This document shows, one piece after another, positions 1-8,497 of a stretch of DNA of 47,103 bases. The stretch lies in contig NZ_KQ954260.1 of assembly GCF_001519065.1 (NCBI RefSeq), positions 1 to 47,103 of the forward strand. The letters are read 5' to 3'. The stretch's first letter is position 1. Each line of letters begins with the position of its first letter. The DNA comes from Novosphingobium sp. FSW06-99. Its GTDB lineage: Bacteria > Pseudomonadota > Alphaproteobacteria > Sphingomonadales > Sphingomonadaceae. The notes under the pieces are model-generated. The model worked only from the letters and a program-made list of their open reading frames with translations, ran no database searches and was not told the DNA's origin. A program made the translations under genes and the position numbers.

Positions 1-889
1 AGATCGTCCAGTCAAAGTGCGCATCGAACCCCTTGATCACCTCCAGCAGGGCGTCGGCGGCCTTGCTGCGATAGCGCTCCTTCTGGCGCAGGCCAAAGTA
101 CCACCGCTCGGGCAGATTGAACGGCAGGGCAAACAGCGCGCGTGCCTCGATGGCGGGGGCCACCACCAGTTGCGACAGCACCGCATAGCCGATGCCCGCG
201 CGCGCCGCCGCCAGCACCGCTTCGTTCGAAGGCAGGGTCAGCACGACGTTGAGGTCTGCCGGTGACAGGCCGCGATCGACCACCGCGCTTTCAAACGTCG
301 ATCGCGTGCCCGATCCCCGCTCGCGCATGATCCACGGCGCATCTTTCAGCCAGTCATTGGTCACCGTATCGACTTGCGCGCGACCGACCAGCAACATGCG
401 GTCGGTGCCGATTTTCCAGTGCGCCAGCGCGGGCTCGTCGATCGCGCCTTCGATAAAGCCCAGCTCCGCCTCGCCGGTCAGCACCGATTGCGCGGCGTTT
501 TCAGTGTTGGCGATGGCGACCGACAATTCGATCTCCGGATAGCGCTGGTGAAACGCGGCCAGGCGTTCGGGCAGCCAGTATCCGGCGATCGTCTGGCTGG
601 CGACGAGGCGCAGATTGCCGCGCTTCAGCCCGGCATATTCCGACAGCGCGAGTTCCGCGCTGGCCGCGCGGGCCAACACCGCGCGCGCCTCGACCAGGAA
701 CATGCGCCCGGCATCGGTCAGTTCGATGCCGCGTCCGACCCGGTGGAACAGCTTGGTATCGTGTCGCGCCTCCAGCGCGGCGATCGCGCTGCTTGCCGCC
801 GATTGGGTCACGTTGAGCATCTCGGCGGCGCGCGTGACATGTTCACGTTCGGCCACCGCGACGAAAATCCGCAATTGTTCGAGCGTCAT
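1..889 (-). CDS. LysR-family transcriptional regulator (YeiE/CbbR-like), 3' end outside the window
   Basis: Translating the minus strand from the ATG at 889 gives 296 uninterrupted residues running off the window edge. LysR proteins are usually about 300 residues, so only a few are missing. Residues 1-60 form the winged helix-turn-helix (MTLEQLRIFVAVAE, then TRAAEMLNVTQSAASSAI). From about residue 90 the effector domain follows, with GNLRLVASQTIAGYWLP, ELGFIEG and WIMRERGSGTR. The last two match the YeiE/CysB-like type that senses small anionic ligands. That ligand class is family knowledge; the actual ligand is unknown. The gene diverges from trmL across 157 bases. LysR regulators often control a divergent neighbour, but trmL is a housekeeping gene and the real target may lie beyond the left edge. 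Confidence 0.9.
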   Translation of the reverse strand, partial: MTLEQLRIFVAVAEREHVTRAAEMLNVTQSAASSAIAALEARHDTKLFHRVGRGIELTDAGRMFLVEARAVLARAASAELALSEYAGLKRGNLRLVASQTIAGYWLPERLAAFHQRYPEIELSVAIANTENAAQSVLTGEAELGFIEGAIDEPALAHWKIGTDRMLLVGRAQVDTVTNDWLKDAPWIMRERGSGTRSTFESAVVDRGLSPADLNVVLTLPSNEAVLAAARAGIGYAVLSQLVVAPAIEARALFALPFNLPERWYFGLRQKERYRSKAADALLEVIKGFDAHFDWTI

Positions 890-1046
890 CAATTCCTCGC
901 CAGCATGGTGCGCCGACGCACCCTGCACAGCAAGCGCCGGATTGATCAATGCCTGATCGGGCCCGGTGACGATCTGCCCGCGGCGCCCGGCTCGATTTCC
1001 CGCCGCCGCGCTTGCCAGGCCGCCGTTGCGGCGGCATGGAACGGGC

Positions 1047-1499
1047 ATGCGAATTGCCTTGTTCGAACCGGAAATTGCCGGAAATGTCGGCGCCATTCTG
1101 CGCCTTGGTGCGTGCCTGGGGGCGGCTGTCGATCTGATCGAGCCGATGGGCTTTGCCTGGGACGATCGCCGTGTGCGCCGCACGGCGATGGACTATATCG
1201 ATCATGTGAGCGTCACGCGGCATGCCGGGTTTGACGCGTTTGCGGCCACCGTCGGCACTGGTCGCCTGGTGCTGTTCACCACCAAGAGCCGCCAGTCGGC
1301 CTATGAATTCACCTTCAGACCGGACGATATCTTGTTGTTTGGCAAGGAAAGCGCGGGCGTGCCCGGTGCCGTTGCCGAAGCGTGCCCGGCGCGCGTGCGC
1401 CTGCCGATGCGGCCGCAAGTGCGCTCGATGAACCTGGCAACGTCTGCCGCGCTGGCGCTGGGCGAGGCCTTGCGCCAGACCGGTGGCCTGCCGGAATGA
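1047..1499 (+). CDS. trmL: tRNA (cytidine/uridine-2'-O)-methyltransferase, SPOUT family
   Basis: This 150-residue protein has the length and order of TrmL, which methylates the ribose 2'-O of wobble base 34 in certain leucine tRNAs using SAM. All three SPOUT knot motifs are visible: an N-terminal FEPEIAGNVGAILR, LLFGKESAGVP at about residue 95, and the C-terminal LPMRPQVRSMNLATSAALAL that forms the SAM knot. The ATG at 1047 is chosen because MRIALFEPEIAGN is the canonical beginning of the family; longer in-frame starts add only non-conserved residues. It stands alone, with the convergent alcohol dehydrogenase ending four bases after its stop. The assignment is firm at family level; the exact tRNA target is inferred. 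Confidence 0.93.
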   Translation: MRIALFEPEIAGNVGAILRLGACLGAAVDLIEPMGFAWDDRRVRRTAMDYIDHVSVTRHAGFDAFAATVGTGRLVLFTTKSRQSAYEFTFRPDDILLFGKESAGVPGAVAEACPARVRLPMRPQVRSMNLATSAALALGEALRQTGGLPE

Positions 1500-1503
1500 C
1501 GGG

Positions 1504-2607
1504 TTACGGGATCAGCACGGCCTTGATGCATTCGCCCCGGTGCTGCGCGGCGATTGCGTGATTGATCCGGGCGAGTGGGAAAGTGCTGATCAGCCGGTTG
1601 AACGGAAAACGTCCGGCGCGGTGCAGCGCGATCAATTCGGGGATGAACCCGTCGAGATCGCTGTCTCCCTCGATGATGCCGATGATGCGCTGGCCATACG
1701 TGATCGCAGCGGCCAGATTGAGCGACAGCGCGTCGTCGGGCCGGGGCGGCACGCCGACCAGCCCCAGCATGCCCCGGCTGGCCAGACTGGCAAGCGCGGC
1801 CTGGGCCACGGCGACCTGGCCGCTGGTTTCCAGCGCGAAGTCGACCCCTTCGGGAACCAGCGCGCGCAAGGCTGCGGCAACATCGCCGGTGGCCGGATCG
1901 ATCACCTCGGTGGCGCCAAGGTCGCGCGCGATGGCGCGGCGCGCGGCCACCGGTTCAATCAGGATGATCCGCGCACAGCCCCGGTGATGGGCCGCCATCA
2001 CCCCGGCCAGCCCGACCGGGCCGCCGCCGAACACCGCGATCGTGCTGCCGGGCGGGCAATCCATCGCCCGCAACACTGCGCCAGCCCCGGTCTGCAACCC
2101 GCAGCCCAGCGGCCCGAGGATGGCCAGATCGAGCCCTGTCGCATCGACTTTCACCACATTGCGCTGATCGGCGAGCGCGTGGCTGGCAAACGAGGACTGG
2201 CCAAAGAACGCCCCTGCCACCGGCACGCCGTCGCGTGATAGCGGGCTGGTGCCGCAGGGCCGCACCCCGGCATAGTTGCGCGCTACGAATTCGCGGCAAT
2301 AGGACGGCAAGTGATCGGCACAGCGCGGGCATGTGCCGCAACTGGCAAAGCCCAGCACGACGGTATCGCCGGGCACGACTTTGGTGACGCCCGGGCCCAT
2401 CGCCACGACCACCCCGGCACCTTCGTGGCCCAGCACGGCGGGTAGCGGAAACGGCACGAACTGGTCGCGAAACACGATGTCGGTGTGGCACAATCCGACG
2501 CCCGCGATCGCCACCAGCACTTCATCGGCGCCGGGCGCGGCCAGATCGAGTGTTTCGAGGGCAAAATCGGCGTGCGGGGCACGGGCGACGGCGGCGGTGA
2601 TCTGCAC
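1504..2607 (-). CDS. Zinc-dependent medium-chain alcohol dehydrogenase (aryl/terpene-alcohol type)
   Basis: This 367-residue protein of the zinc MDR superfamily oxidises a primary alcohol to an aldehyde with NAD(P). The catalytic zinc ligands lie in GLCHTD (about residue 40), GHEGAG (about 60) and PLGCGLQTG. The four-cysteine structural zinc lobe is CGTCPRC with a following C near residues 90-107. The Rossmann motif is VFGGGPVGLAG near 195. The start is GTG at 2607, with an AAGGA-like site about 12 bases upstream. It resembles benzyl-alcohol and geraniol dehydrogenases (XylB/GeoA type) more than short-chain ethanol enzymes. It is the last gene of the receptor-P450-AraC-dehydrogenase run and lies 20 bases after the AraC gene. 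The natural reading is that it oxidises the alcohol made by the P450; that is inference from context. Confidence 0.9.
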   Translation of the reverse strand: MQITAAVARAPHADFALETLDLAAPGADEVLVAIAGVGLCHTDIVFRDQFVPFPLPAVLGHEGAGVVVAMGPGVTKVVPGDTVVLGFASCGTCPRCADHLPSYCREFVARNYAGVRPCGTSPLSRDGVPVAGAFFGQSSFASHALADQRNVVKVDATGLDLAILGPLGCGLQTGAGAVLRAMDCPPGSTIAVFGGGPVGLAGVMAAHHRGCARIILIEPVAARRAIARDLGATEVIDPATGDVAAALRALVPEGVDFALETSGQVAVAQAALASLASRGMLGLVGVPPRPDDALSLNLAAAITYGQRIIGIIEGDSDLDGFIPELIALHRAGRFPFNRLISTFPLARINHAIAAQHRGECIKAVLIP

Positions 2608-2627
2608 GGTGGTGGTGTCCTTTACGA

Positions 2628-3512
2628 TCAGGTTCGCGCGCGCTTGCGGAATTCGCTCGGCGCCTCGCCCGTGAACTGGCGAAAGGCGCGGGTGAAATGG
2701 CTCTGGCTGGCAAAGCCCAGGCCTTCGGCGACCATCGCGATCGACTGGTCGGTCTGGTGCAAGAGCTGCTGCGCCTTGTCGAGCCGGGTCTTCATCACAT
2801 ATTGATGCGGGGTCAGCCCGGTTGCCTTGCGGAACACGCGGCAGAAATGCGACGGGGTCAGCCCTGCAATGTCGGCCATTTCCTCCAGCGAATGCTGCGC
2901 TTCGGGGTGCCGCAGGATGCCGTTCATGACATGGTGGATGCGGTACGAGGAAAACGCCGATGTCGGCACTTCGCTGGCCGACATCGAATTGGCGCCGCGC
3001 AGGATATGCGCCTTCAGCGCATTGACCAGCGCGCCGACATAGACTTCGCGTTCATCGCTTTGCGGGGCATAGAGTTCCGACAGCACCTGCCGGGTCAGCG
3101 CCGCGCCCAGCGGATCGGAAAAGGCAAACCGCATCGTGCGGAACTGGTCGGCGGCGGGCGCCTTGTGCAACTGGTCCGACGCCACGCTCAGCGTCACCAC
3201 ATCCAGCTCTCCATCGATCAGCCAGCCGGTCTGCTGTCCGGCAGGCACGATCGTGGCGCATCCGTGCATCGAGGCATGTTCGCTCCACCCGCCGTTCAGC
3301 CAGGTGCGGTTGTGCTGCTGTCCCGCGATATGCACGGTATAGAGCGGTTCGGGCAGCGCGGGCACCACATACGATCCGACAAACTGGCGCCAGCGGCACA
3401 ATTGCCAGCCATCGATCTGCGACCCCAGTTGCATGTCGGGCCCGCGCCCCAGCGCATCGGAAATGATCGCCTCGCAAGTCCCGGCGGGGTTGAAACGCGG
3501 GTGTGCAGCCAT
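2628..3512 (-). CDS. AraC-family transcriptional regulator
   Basis: This is a 294-residue regulator with a variable N-terminal sensing region (about 1-185) and a C-terminal double helix-turn-helix. Residues EMADIAGLTPSHFCRVFRKATG and the second helix AEGLGFASQSHFTRAF identify the AraC DNA-binding domain. I place the start at the ATG at 3512, where GGGAGAAACG sits just upstream; an in-frame TTG at 3527 has no comparable site. The gene lies between the P450 (27 bases upstream) and the alcohol dehydrogenase (20 bases downstream), all on one strand. It is probably co-transcribed and controls its own operon in response to the substrate or an oxidation product. The inducer cannot be read from the sequence. 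Confidence 0.9.
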   Translation of the reverse strand: MAAHPRFNPAGTCEAIISDALGRGPDMQLGSQIDGWQLCRWRQFVGSYVVPALPEPLYTVHIAGQQHNRTWLNGGWSEHASMHGCATIVPAGQQTGWLIDGELDVVTLSVASDQLHKAPAADQFRTMRFAFSDPLGAALTRQVLSELYAPQSDEREVYVGALVNALKAHILRGANSMSASEVPTSAFSSYRIHHVMNGILRHPEAQHSLEEMADIAGLTPSHFCRVFRKATGLTPHQYVMKTRLDKAQQLLHQTDQSIAMVAEGLGFASQSHFTRAFRQFTGEAPSEFRKRART

Positions 3513-3539
3513 GAACGTTTCTCCCAAACGCGCGAGCGG

Positions 3540-4778
3540 TCACGCCGGCTCGAGGATCATCTCCAGGGTCTTGAGCCCGTTGATGAAATTCGACCGGAAC
3601 CGACGCGGCGGGGACAGCAGGTCAAACCGCTTCACCCGCCCGGCCAGCAACCGGAATGCCACCCGCAATTGCATTTCGGCCAGACGCGACCCCACGCAGA
3701 CGTGTTGCCCGTGGCCAAAGCCCAGATGCTGAATGTTTCCGCGCGTGATGTCAAAAGCATCGGGGCGATCGAACACGGTTTCGTCGCGATTGCCCGAGGC
3801 ATACCACAGCACCACTTTGTCGCCGCGCTTGATCGCCTTGCCGCCCAGCACGGTGTCGGCGGTGGCGGTGCGGCGCATGTGGATGACCGGGCTGGCATGG
3901 CGCACCATTTCGCGCACCGCCGTTGTCAGGATCGCAGGGTCGGCGCGCACCATGTCCCATTGCGCCGGGTTGGCGGCAAAGTTGACCATCGTGTGGCTGA
4001 GCGAATTGCGCGTGGTCTCGTTCGCGCCGACCAGCGTCAGGATCATGTTGCCCAGAAAATCGCGAAACTGTGTCGGCTCGCCATTCACGTCGGCGCTTGC
4101 CAGCAGGGTCACCACATCGTTGCCCGGTCCATGTCTGCGCGCTGCGAACAGGCGCTGCATCAGCGCGAAAAAGCTGGCCAGAATGGCGCCCATGGCTTCC
4201 GGGCTCTGGCGGAATTCGGGATCGTCTTCACCGACGAAGGCGTTGGTCCAGTGATAGAGATCGCGCCAGTCGACATCGGGCGGCAGATCGAGCAATTCGC
4301 ACAAAGTCATCAGCGGCAACGGCGCCGACAGCGCCTGCACCATGTCGACCGGCCGCCCCGGCTCGATCGCGTCGAGCAAGGCCGCGGTGCGGGCGACGAT
4401 GCGATCCTCGATCCCCGCCAGCCGCCCCGGCGCGACGGCGGGCATCATCAGCTTGCGGTACTGCGTGTGCAGGGGCGGATCGATCGAGATGAACGGAATG
4501 CCGATCGCGCTGTCACCCGCCCCGGTCAGCCCGACTTCATTCTCGTTGAAAATGCGGTGGCCGCCATGGGCATGCGCCGATGAATAGAGGCCGGGCTGGC
4601 GCGAAACCTCGACGATGTCGTCATGGCGCAGCACCGCCCAGAACCCGGGTCCGTCGCTTTCCGCGTTCCAATAGACGCGTTCGTCGCGCCGCAATTGCCC
4701 AAACAGCGCATGCGGCATGGCCTCGATATAGAGATCGGGGTTCTTGAGATCGGGCCGCGATGGGGCGATGTCGGCCAT
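3540..4778 (-). CDS. Cytochrome P450 monooxygenase (soluble bacterial class I type)
   Basis: This complete 412-residue P450 should insert one oxygen atom from O2 into an organic substrate using electrons from a ferredoxin. The heme loop FGHGQHVCVGSR places the cysteine thiolate at about residue 361. The I-helix carries LVGANETTRNS (oxygen activation), the K-helix has EMVRH (ExxR type), and WYASGNRDE precedes the meander. These blocks resemble the CYP153, linalool-8-monooxygenase and sterol C26-hydroxylase clades, which hydroxylate terminal positions of alkyl or terpenoid chains; that is a family-level suggestion. Its ATG lies three bases after the TonB-receptor stop, so translation is probably coupled. 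No ferredoxin or ferredoxin reductase is encoded in this window, so the electron donors must come from elsewhere. Confidence 0.94.
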   Translation of the reverse strand: MADIAPSRPDLKNPDLYIEAMPHALFGQLRRDERVYWNAESDGPGFWAVLRHDDIVEVSRQPGLYSSAHAHGGHRIFNENEVGLTGAGDSAIGIPFISIDPPLHTQYRKLMMPAVAPGRLAGIEDRIVARTAALLDAIEPGRPVDMVQALSAPLPLMTLCELLDLPPDVDWRDLYHWTNAFVGEDDPEFRQSPEAMGAILASFFALMQRLFAARRHGPGNDVVTLLASADVNGEPTQFRDFLGNMILTLVGANETTRNSLSHTMVNFAANPAQWDMVRADPAILTTAVREMVRHASPVIHMRRTATADTVLGGKAIKRGDKVVLWYASGNRDETVFDRPDAFDITRGNIQHLGFGHGQHVCVGSRLAEMQLRVAFRLLAGRVKRFDLLSPPRRFRSNFINGLKTLEMILEPA

Positions 4779-4781
4779 GGA

Positions 4782-7076
4782 TCAGAAACCGGCGTGAACG
4801 CTGATGCCGAACGTGCGCGGGGTGGATGGCACGAGGAAGTTGTAGGGGAACCCCGCACCGCGCAGATCGAGCCCATAGGCCAGCACTTTGGTATTGAACG
4901 CGTTGCTGACCCAGGCGCGGACCGCATAGCCGGCATGTTTCCACACCAATTGCGCGTTGACCTTGGTATACCCGTTCTGTTGCAGTTCGCTGTTGGCCTG
5001 CAACGCGTTGGCGTTCACCAGATTGAACGGCGTGAAATAGACATGGCTGGTATAGGCCAGGTTGGGCGACAGGCTGATTTCATCGGCGCCTTGGCGCCAG
5101 ACCGCCCAGTCCACACCCGCCTGGGCGGTCACGTGCGGGGCAAAGGGCAGATCCTGTCCGGCCAGATCGACGCCTTGCAGGGTCAGTTCCTTGTATTTGG
5201 CGTGCAGCAGGCCCAGCGATCCGTTGAACGCCAGCGTGGGCAGGGCATGCCAGGTCGCCTCAAGCTCGCCGCCATAGATTTCCGACTTTGGCGCGTTGAC
5301 CAGGATCGCGACCGGCCCCGGCAGCGTGTTCTGCAACTGCTGGTTCTGGTAATCGTCATAAAACGCGGCGGTCGAGAACGTCAGCGCGTGATCGAACAGG
5401 TGTCCTTTCAGGCCCACTTCATAGGCGTTGACCCGTTCGGGCAGGACATAGTCGATGCCCGTCTGCGATGTATAGGCACCGCCATTGAACGCGCCCGAGC
5501 GATAGCCCCGGTTATAGCTGGCATAGGCCAGCAGACCCTCGTCGAGCTTGTAGTTCAACGAGGCGCGCCCGGTCAGCGCTGCATTGTTGCCCGCCGCCGC
5601 ATAAGGCGCAGAACCGGGCGTGCAGGCCGCGCCGGGTGCCGAAGGTGTGCACACCGTTGTCGCCAGCGGGGTTTCGCCCGCGCCCAGCAGGAACCCGCCG
5701 AAATATTCATCGGCCGTGCCGTTCTGATAGAGCGCCTTGTCCCAGGTTTCGCGCAGCCCGAGCGTCAGGCTCAGCCGCGGGGTGATCTGGTAATCCCCCT
5801 GCAGAAACGTCGCGACCGAATAGCGGTTCTGCACATAGTGCTGATAGTACCCGACCGCACCCAGCGTGGCGACGCCGATGTTGAAATCGTTGTCGGTGGT
5901 GGTGCGGTCCCACCCATAGAACACGCCGCCGACCAGCTTCAGCTTTCCGGATTCGTAGTTGACGCGCATTTCCTCGGTGAACTGGCGGAATATCGAATGC
6001 CAGTGGATATAGAGATCGCCCTCGCCGGTAACCGGTGATCCAAAATCGGCCGGGGCATAGGCGCCGCTTTCGGGCGTACCATCGGACGGTGACTGCATGT
6101 TCAGCCGCCCCCCGTCGTAGGACGTGATCGAGGTTGCCGTGAGGCCCGGCGTGAACGCGTACGACACGGTCAGCGCAGTGCCCCAGGCGCTGGTCCGGTC
6201 ATACCCCACATTGCCTTCGTTGACGGTGAAGAAATCCAGACCCTGTCGCGCGGATGCCGGGCCGAACACCGGCGTGCTGGTGGGGTTGTCGCGCCCGGCA
6301 TAGGCGCGCAGCTTGATATCCAACCCGCTGCCGGTGGGGCGGAACCGCACCGAAAAACGGCCCTGCAATGTATCCTGGCTGCCCGGACGCATGGCGCCCG
6401 GCGCCACATTGGCGAACTGTCCGTCGCCCTTCACATAATTGATCGCCGCGCGCATGCCCAACTGGCCATCGTCGGTGGTGATTTCGCCCGCGCCTTGCGC
6501 GGTGAACGTGTTGAAATTGCCATAGCCCAGATCGACATAGCCGTTGTCGCCCTGCAATTTGGGGCCCCTGGTGATGAAATCGATCGCGCCGCCGGTGGTG
6601 TTGCGGCCAAACAGCGTGCCCTGCGGCCCGCGCAGCACTTCGACCCGGTCGAGATCGAACAGCCCCATGCCGTGGCTGGCCCGCGCCGCCAGATAGACAT
6701 CGTCCATATAGACGCCGACCGGCGAGACCTGGTTCGAATTGTATTCGTTGGCGACCGATATCCCGCGCATCGAAAAGTTGGGCTGGGCAGTGCCGAAATT
6801 GGTGCTGACCTGCAGATTGGGCACGACTTCGGCCAGATCGACCGAATTGGTCACGCCTTTGGCCGCCAGCGCATTGCCGCTGACCGCCGAAATCGACAAG
6901 GGCACATTCAGCACCGATTCCGATCGCCGCAGCGCGGTGACCAGAATTTCGCCGGTGGGCGGTGCGCTGTCGGTGGCCGGTGCCGCCGGGGCATCGCCAG
7001 CGGCGGCCCAGGCCGGGCTGACTGCCCCGCACAAAAATCCCGCGATCACCATGCGCAAGGCGCTCGATGCTACCAT
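4782..7076 (-). CDS. TonB-dependent outer-membrane receptor (catabolic operon, first gene)
   Basis: This is a 764-residue outer-membrane receptor for energised import. The start at 7076 gives a signal peptide (MVASSALRMVIAGFLCGAVSPAWA) and has GGGAGAGACGGG upstream; in-frame sequence further upstream is non-conserved. The TonB box region is GEILVTALRR. The plug domain contains FSMRGISV, GVYMDDVY and DRVEVLRGPQGTLFGRNTTGGAID. The C-terminus ends in an aromatic residue (FGISVHAGF), as expected for a barrel. It has the look of the IroN/FyuA-like receptors that are abundant in sphingomonads and often import aromatic, terpenoid or other hydrophobic compounds rather than iron. It sits three bases upstream of the P450, so I infer that it brings in the P450 substrate. 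Confidence 0.93.
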   Translation of the reverse strand: MVASSALRMVIAGFLCGAVSPAWAAAGDAPAAPATDSAPPTGEILVTALRRSESVLNVPLSISAVSGNALAAKGVTNSVDLAEVVPNLQVSTNFGTAQPNFSMRGISVANEYNSNQVSPVGVYMDDVYLAARASHGMGLFDLDRVEVLRGPQGTLFGRNTTGGAIDFITRGPKLQGDNGYVDLGYGNFNTFTAQGAGEITTDDGQLGMRAAINYVKGDGQFANVAPGAMRPGSQDTLQGRFSVRFRPTGSGLDIKLRAYAGRDNPTSTPVFGPASARQGLDFFTVNEGNVGYDRTSAWGTALTVSYAFTPGLTATSITSYDGGRLNMQSPSDGTPESGAYAPADFGSPVTGEGDLYIHWHSIFRQFTEEMRVNYESGKLKLVGGVFYGWDRTTTDNDFNIGVATLGAVGYYQHYVQNRYSVATFLQGDYQITPRLSLTLGLRETWDKALYQNGTADEYFGGFLLGAGETPLATTVCTPSAPGAACTPGSAPYAAAGNNAALTGRASLNYKLDEGLLAYASYNRGYRSGAFNGGAYTSQTGIDYVLPERVNAYEVGLKGHLFDHALTFSTAAFYDDYQNQQLQNTLPGPVAILVNAPKSEIYGGELEATWHALPTLAFNGSLGLLHAKYKELTLQGVDLAGQDLPFAPHVTAQAGVDWAVWRQGADEISLSPNLAYTSHVYFTPFNLVNANALQANSELQQNGYTKVNAQLVWKHAGYAVRAWVSNAFNTKVLAYGLDLRGAGFPYNFLVPSTPRTFGISVHAGF

Positions 7077-7214
7077 GTCCCGTCTCTCCCATCCTGGCCA
7101 TGCGTGCATCTGCGGCACGCTGGGCCTTTTCGATTTTTTCTGGAGACAGGATCTACGCCGCGCCGGGGACGCAGGCTTTAGCCACACTTGCTGCGGTTTT
7201 TGACATTTCTTGTG

Positions 7215-7242
7215 GTGCGCATGCCCGATCGGGCATGCGCAC
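7215..7242. terminator. 28-bp perfect palindrome just after the HD-domain gene
   Basis: Positions 7215-7242 read as a perfect inverted repeat with no loop bases, centred on CGATCG. It begins four bases beyond the HD gene's stop on the minus strand and lies about 140 bases upstream of the TonB-receptor start. As RNA it would form a very stable hairpin and could end the HD transcript, although no U-run follows. As DNA it could equally be an operator for the receptor operon. The structure is seen directly; the role is open. Confidence 0.55.
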
Positions 7243-7245
7243 TGG

Positions 7246-7857
7246 TCATTCGTCGAATTCGGCGTTCATGACGATCGCGCAAAAGCCGGGAATTGGCAAA
7301 TGGGCGTGGTCGCGGCCCACTTCGCCCATCAGATTGACCGCGCCGGTCATCGGCTTGCGCCGGATTACCGCCGCCATCGCGTCGAGCATGGCGCGCTTGA
7401 AGCCGAGCCGGGGATATTCGGCCAGGATCATCTCGACGCTTTCAGGCGTCACCAGCGCGCGCGGGATTGCGCCGATGTCGATCCCTGCGCCCAATTGCAC
7501 CAGCGCGATTTCCGGTTGTTTGCGCTGGGGCACGCCGGGTGTACTGTGCAATGCGATGGCATCCCACACGACGGCGATCTTGGCATCGCTATAGCCCTGT
7601 CGCGACAGGAATTCGGCGGCGGCATCGGCACCGTCGATCTCGAACCGGTCCTGGCCGATGAACCGTTCCACCAGGCCCAGATCGTGCAGCACCGCGCCGA
7701 CGAAATAGAGCTCTTCATCATAGACCAGCCCTTGCAGCGCCGCCGCTTCGCGCCCGAAGGCATGGCTGCGCATGACATGGTTGAACAGGAACGGATCGAG
7801 ATGGTCGCGCGCAAGCTGCAACGCGGCCAGCGCAATGGGCGTATCGGGGTGGGGCAT
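7246..7857 (-). CDS. HD-domain metal-dependent hydrolase, cyanamide-hydratase-like
   Basis: This is a 203-residue single-domain protein. The metal-binding HD signature is spread over NHVMRSHAFG (about residues 25-34), VGAVLHDLGL (about 55-64) and AIALHSTPG (about 103). This arrangement matches the HD subfamily that includes fungal cyanamide hydratase and related bacterial proteins. That is family recognition, not evidence of cyanamide as substrate. The ATG at 7857 is taken because MPHPDTP begins the conserved part and an AGAGGGA site lies about eight bases upstream. It precedes the receptor-P450 operon on the same strand, with a 169-base gap and a perfect palindrome between, so it may be independent. 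Many HD proteins of this type have no known role. Confidence 0.85.
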   Translation of the reverse strand: MPHPDTPIALAALQLARDHLDPFLFNHVMRSHAFGREAAALQGLVYDEELYFVGAVLHDLGLVERFIGQDRFEIDGADAAAEFLSRQGYSDAKIAVVWDAIALHSTPGVPQRKQPEIALVQLGAGIDIGAIPRALVTPESVEMILAEYPRLGFKRAMLDAMAAVIRRKPMTGAVNLMGEVGRDHAHLPIPGFCAIVMNAEFDE

Positions 7858-8227
7858 CGGGCGTTCCCTCTGGCTGGGCGGCTGGACCAAAATCGCATCG
7901 GTCCTAGCTTTACGCGCGGCTGCGGATAATCGTCTTTCTGGTATCGGCACTCGATAGTGGCACGCTTGCACGCCATCGGCGTAACCACGGCCGGCGCGGT
8001 CCGGGCGTATGGCCTGATACGCTCCACAACGGGGTGCGGGCACCAGTCGCAGCAGGTTACGGGCGATTCCGGTGCCCGGTGCGGCACGATCGTGCCACAC
8101 CCGAAATCCGGGCCGGGGGGCGATGTTGGCAGTTTATGCGATGATCGTGGCAGGATCCATGGGATCGATCCCATAGCCATCGCACGGAAAATCGCCGATC
8201 ATCCAAAGTGTCAGATGGAGACCGGCG
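7858..8227. other. 370-base non-coding stretch with two perfect palindromes
   Basis: No frame here has a convincing protein. It contains a 14-bp perfect palindrome at 8083-8096 (GGCACGATCGTGCC) and a 16-bp one at 8159-8174 (ATGGGATCGATCCCAT). It separates the minus-strand HD gene from the plus-strand small ORF at 8228, so it must hold the HD promoter. The palindromes are plausible operators, but no regulator can be assigned. Confidence 0.5.
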
Positions 8228-8401
8228 ATGCACCTCGAACCCAATCACACCTCCGCCGCATCTGATGCGGTCACCTACCGGTTGGCCGGCACCGTTGGTG
8301 CAGCCTGTCTGGCCCTGCTTCCGGTCGAACTGCGCGACACATTGCCGCTGTTGGTGCGATCGGGTCCGGCGTTCGGGTTGCGCCTGCTGACAGGTCGTTA
8401 G
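8228..8401 (+). CDS. Possible 57-residue small protein
   Basis: A short frame starts with ATG at 8228 and has GGAG eight bases upstream (ATGGAGACCGGCG). It encodes a protein with one hydrophobic stretch, YRLAGTVGAACLALLPV, at about residues 17-33, and a basic C-terminus (GLRLLTGR). It lies 96 bases upstream of the exported alpha/beta-hydrolase on the same strand and could be its leader cistron. I do not recognise a family. The ribosome-binding site is the main support; chance frames of this length are common in high-G+C DNA. Confidence 0.4.
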   Translation: MHLEPNHTSAASDAVTYRLAGTVGAACLALLPVELRDTLPLLVRSGPAFGLRLLTGR

Positions 8402-8497
8402 CGGCACCCGATCCACCCCCGACCAAAGCGCGTCGTTCTGCCTGCGGGCGGAGGCGATGGCGCTTGCCCTCATCCATGTTCCCACAGGAGACTTTCG

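Noticed and set aside
2697..4583. Plus-strand open frame of about 628 codons over the AraC and P450 genes
   Set aside because: It is a shadow of two well-supported minus-strand genes, with no domain or ribosome site.
4782..7076. Siderophore-uptake role for the first TonB receptor
   Set aside because: No siderophore synthesis, Fur-like box or iron reductase was seen nearby, and the tight linkage to a P450 and alcohol dehydrogenase favours an organic substrate.
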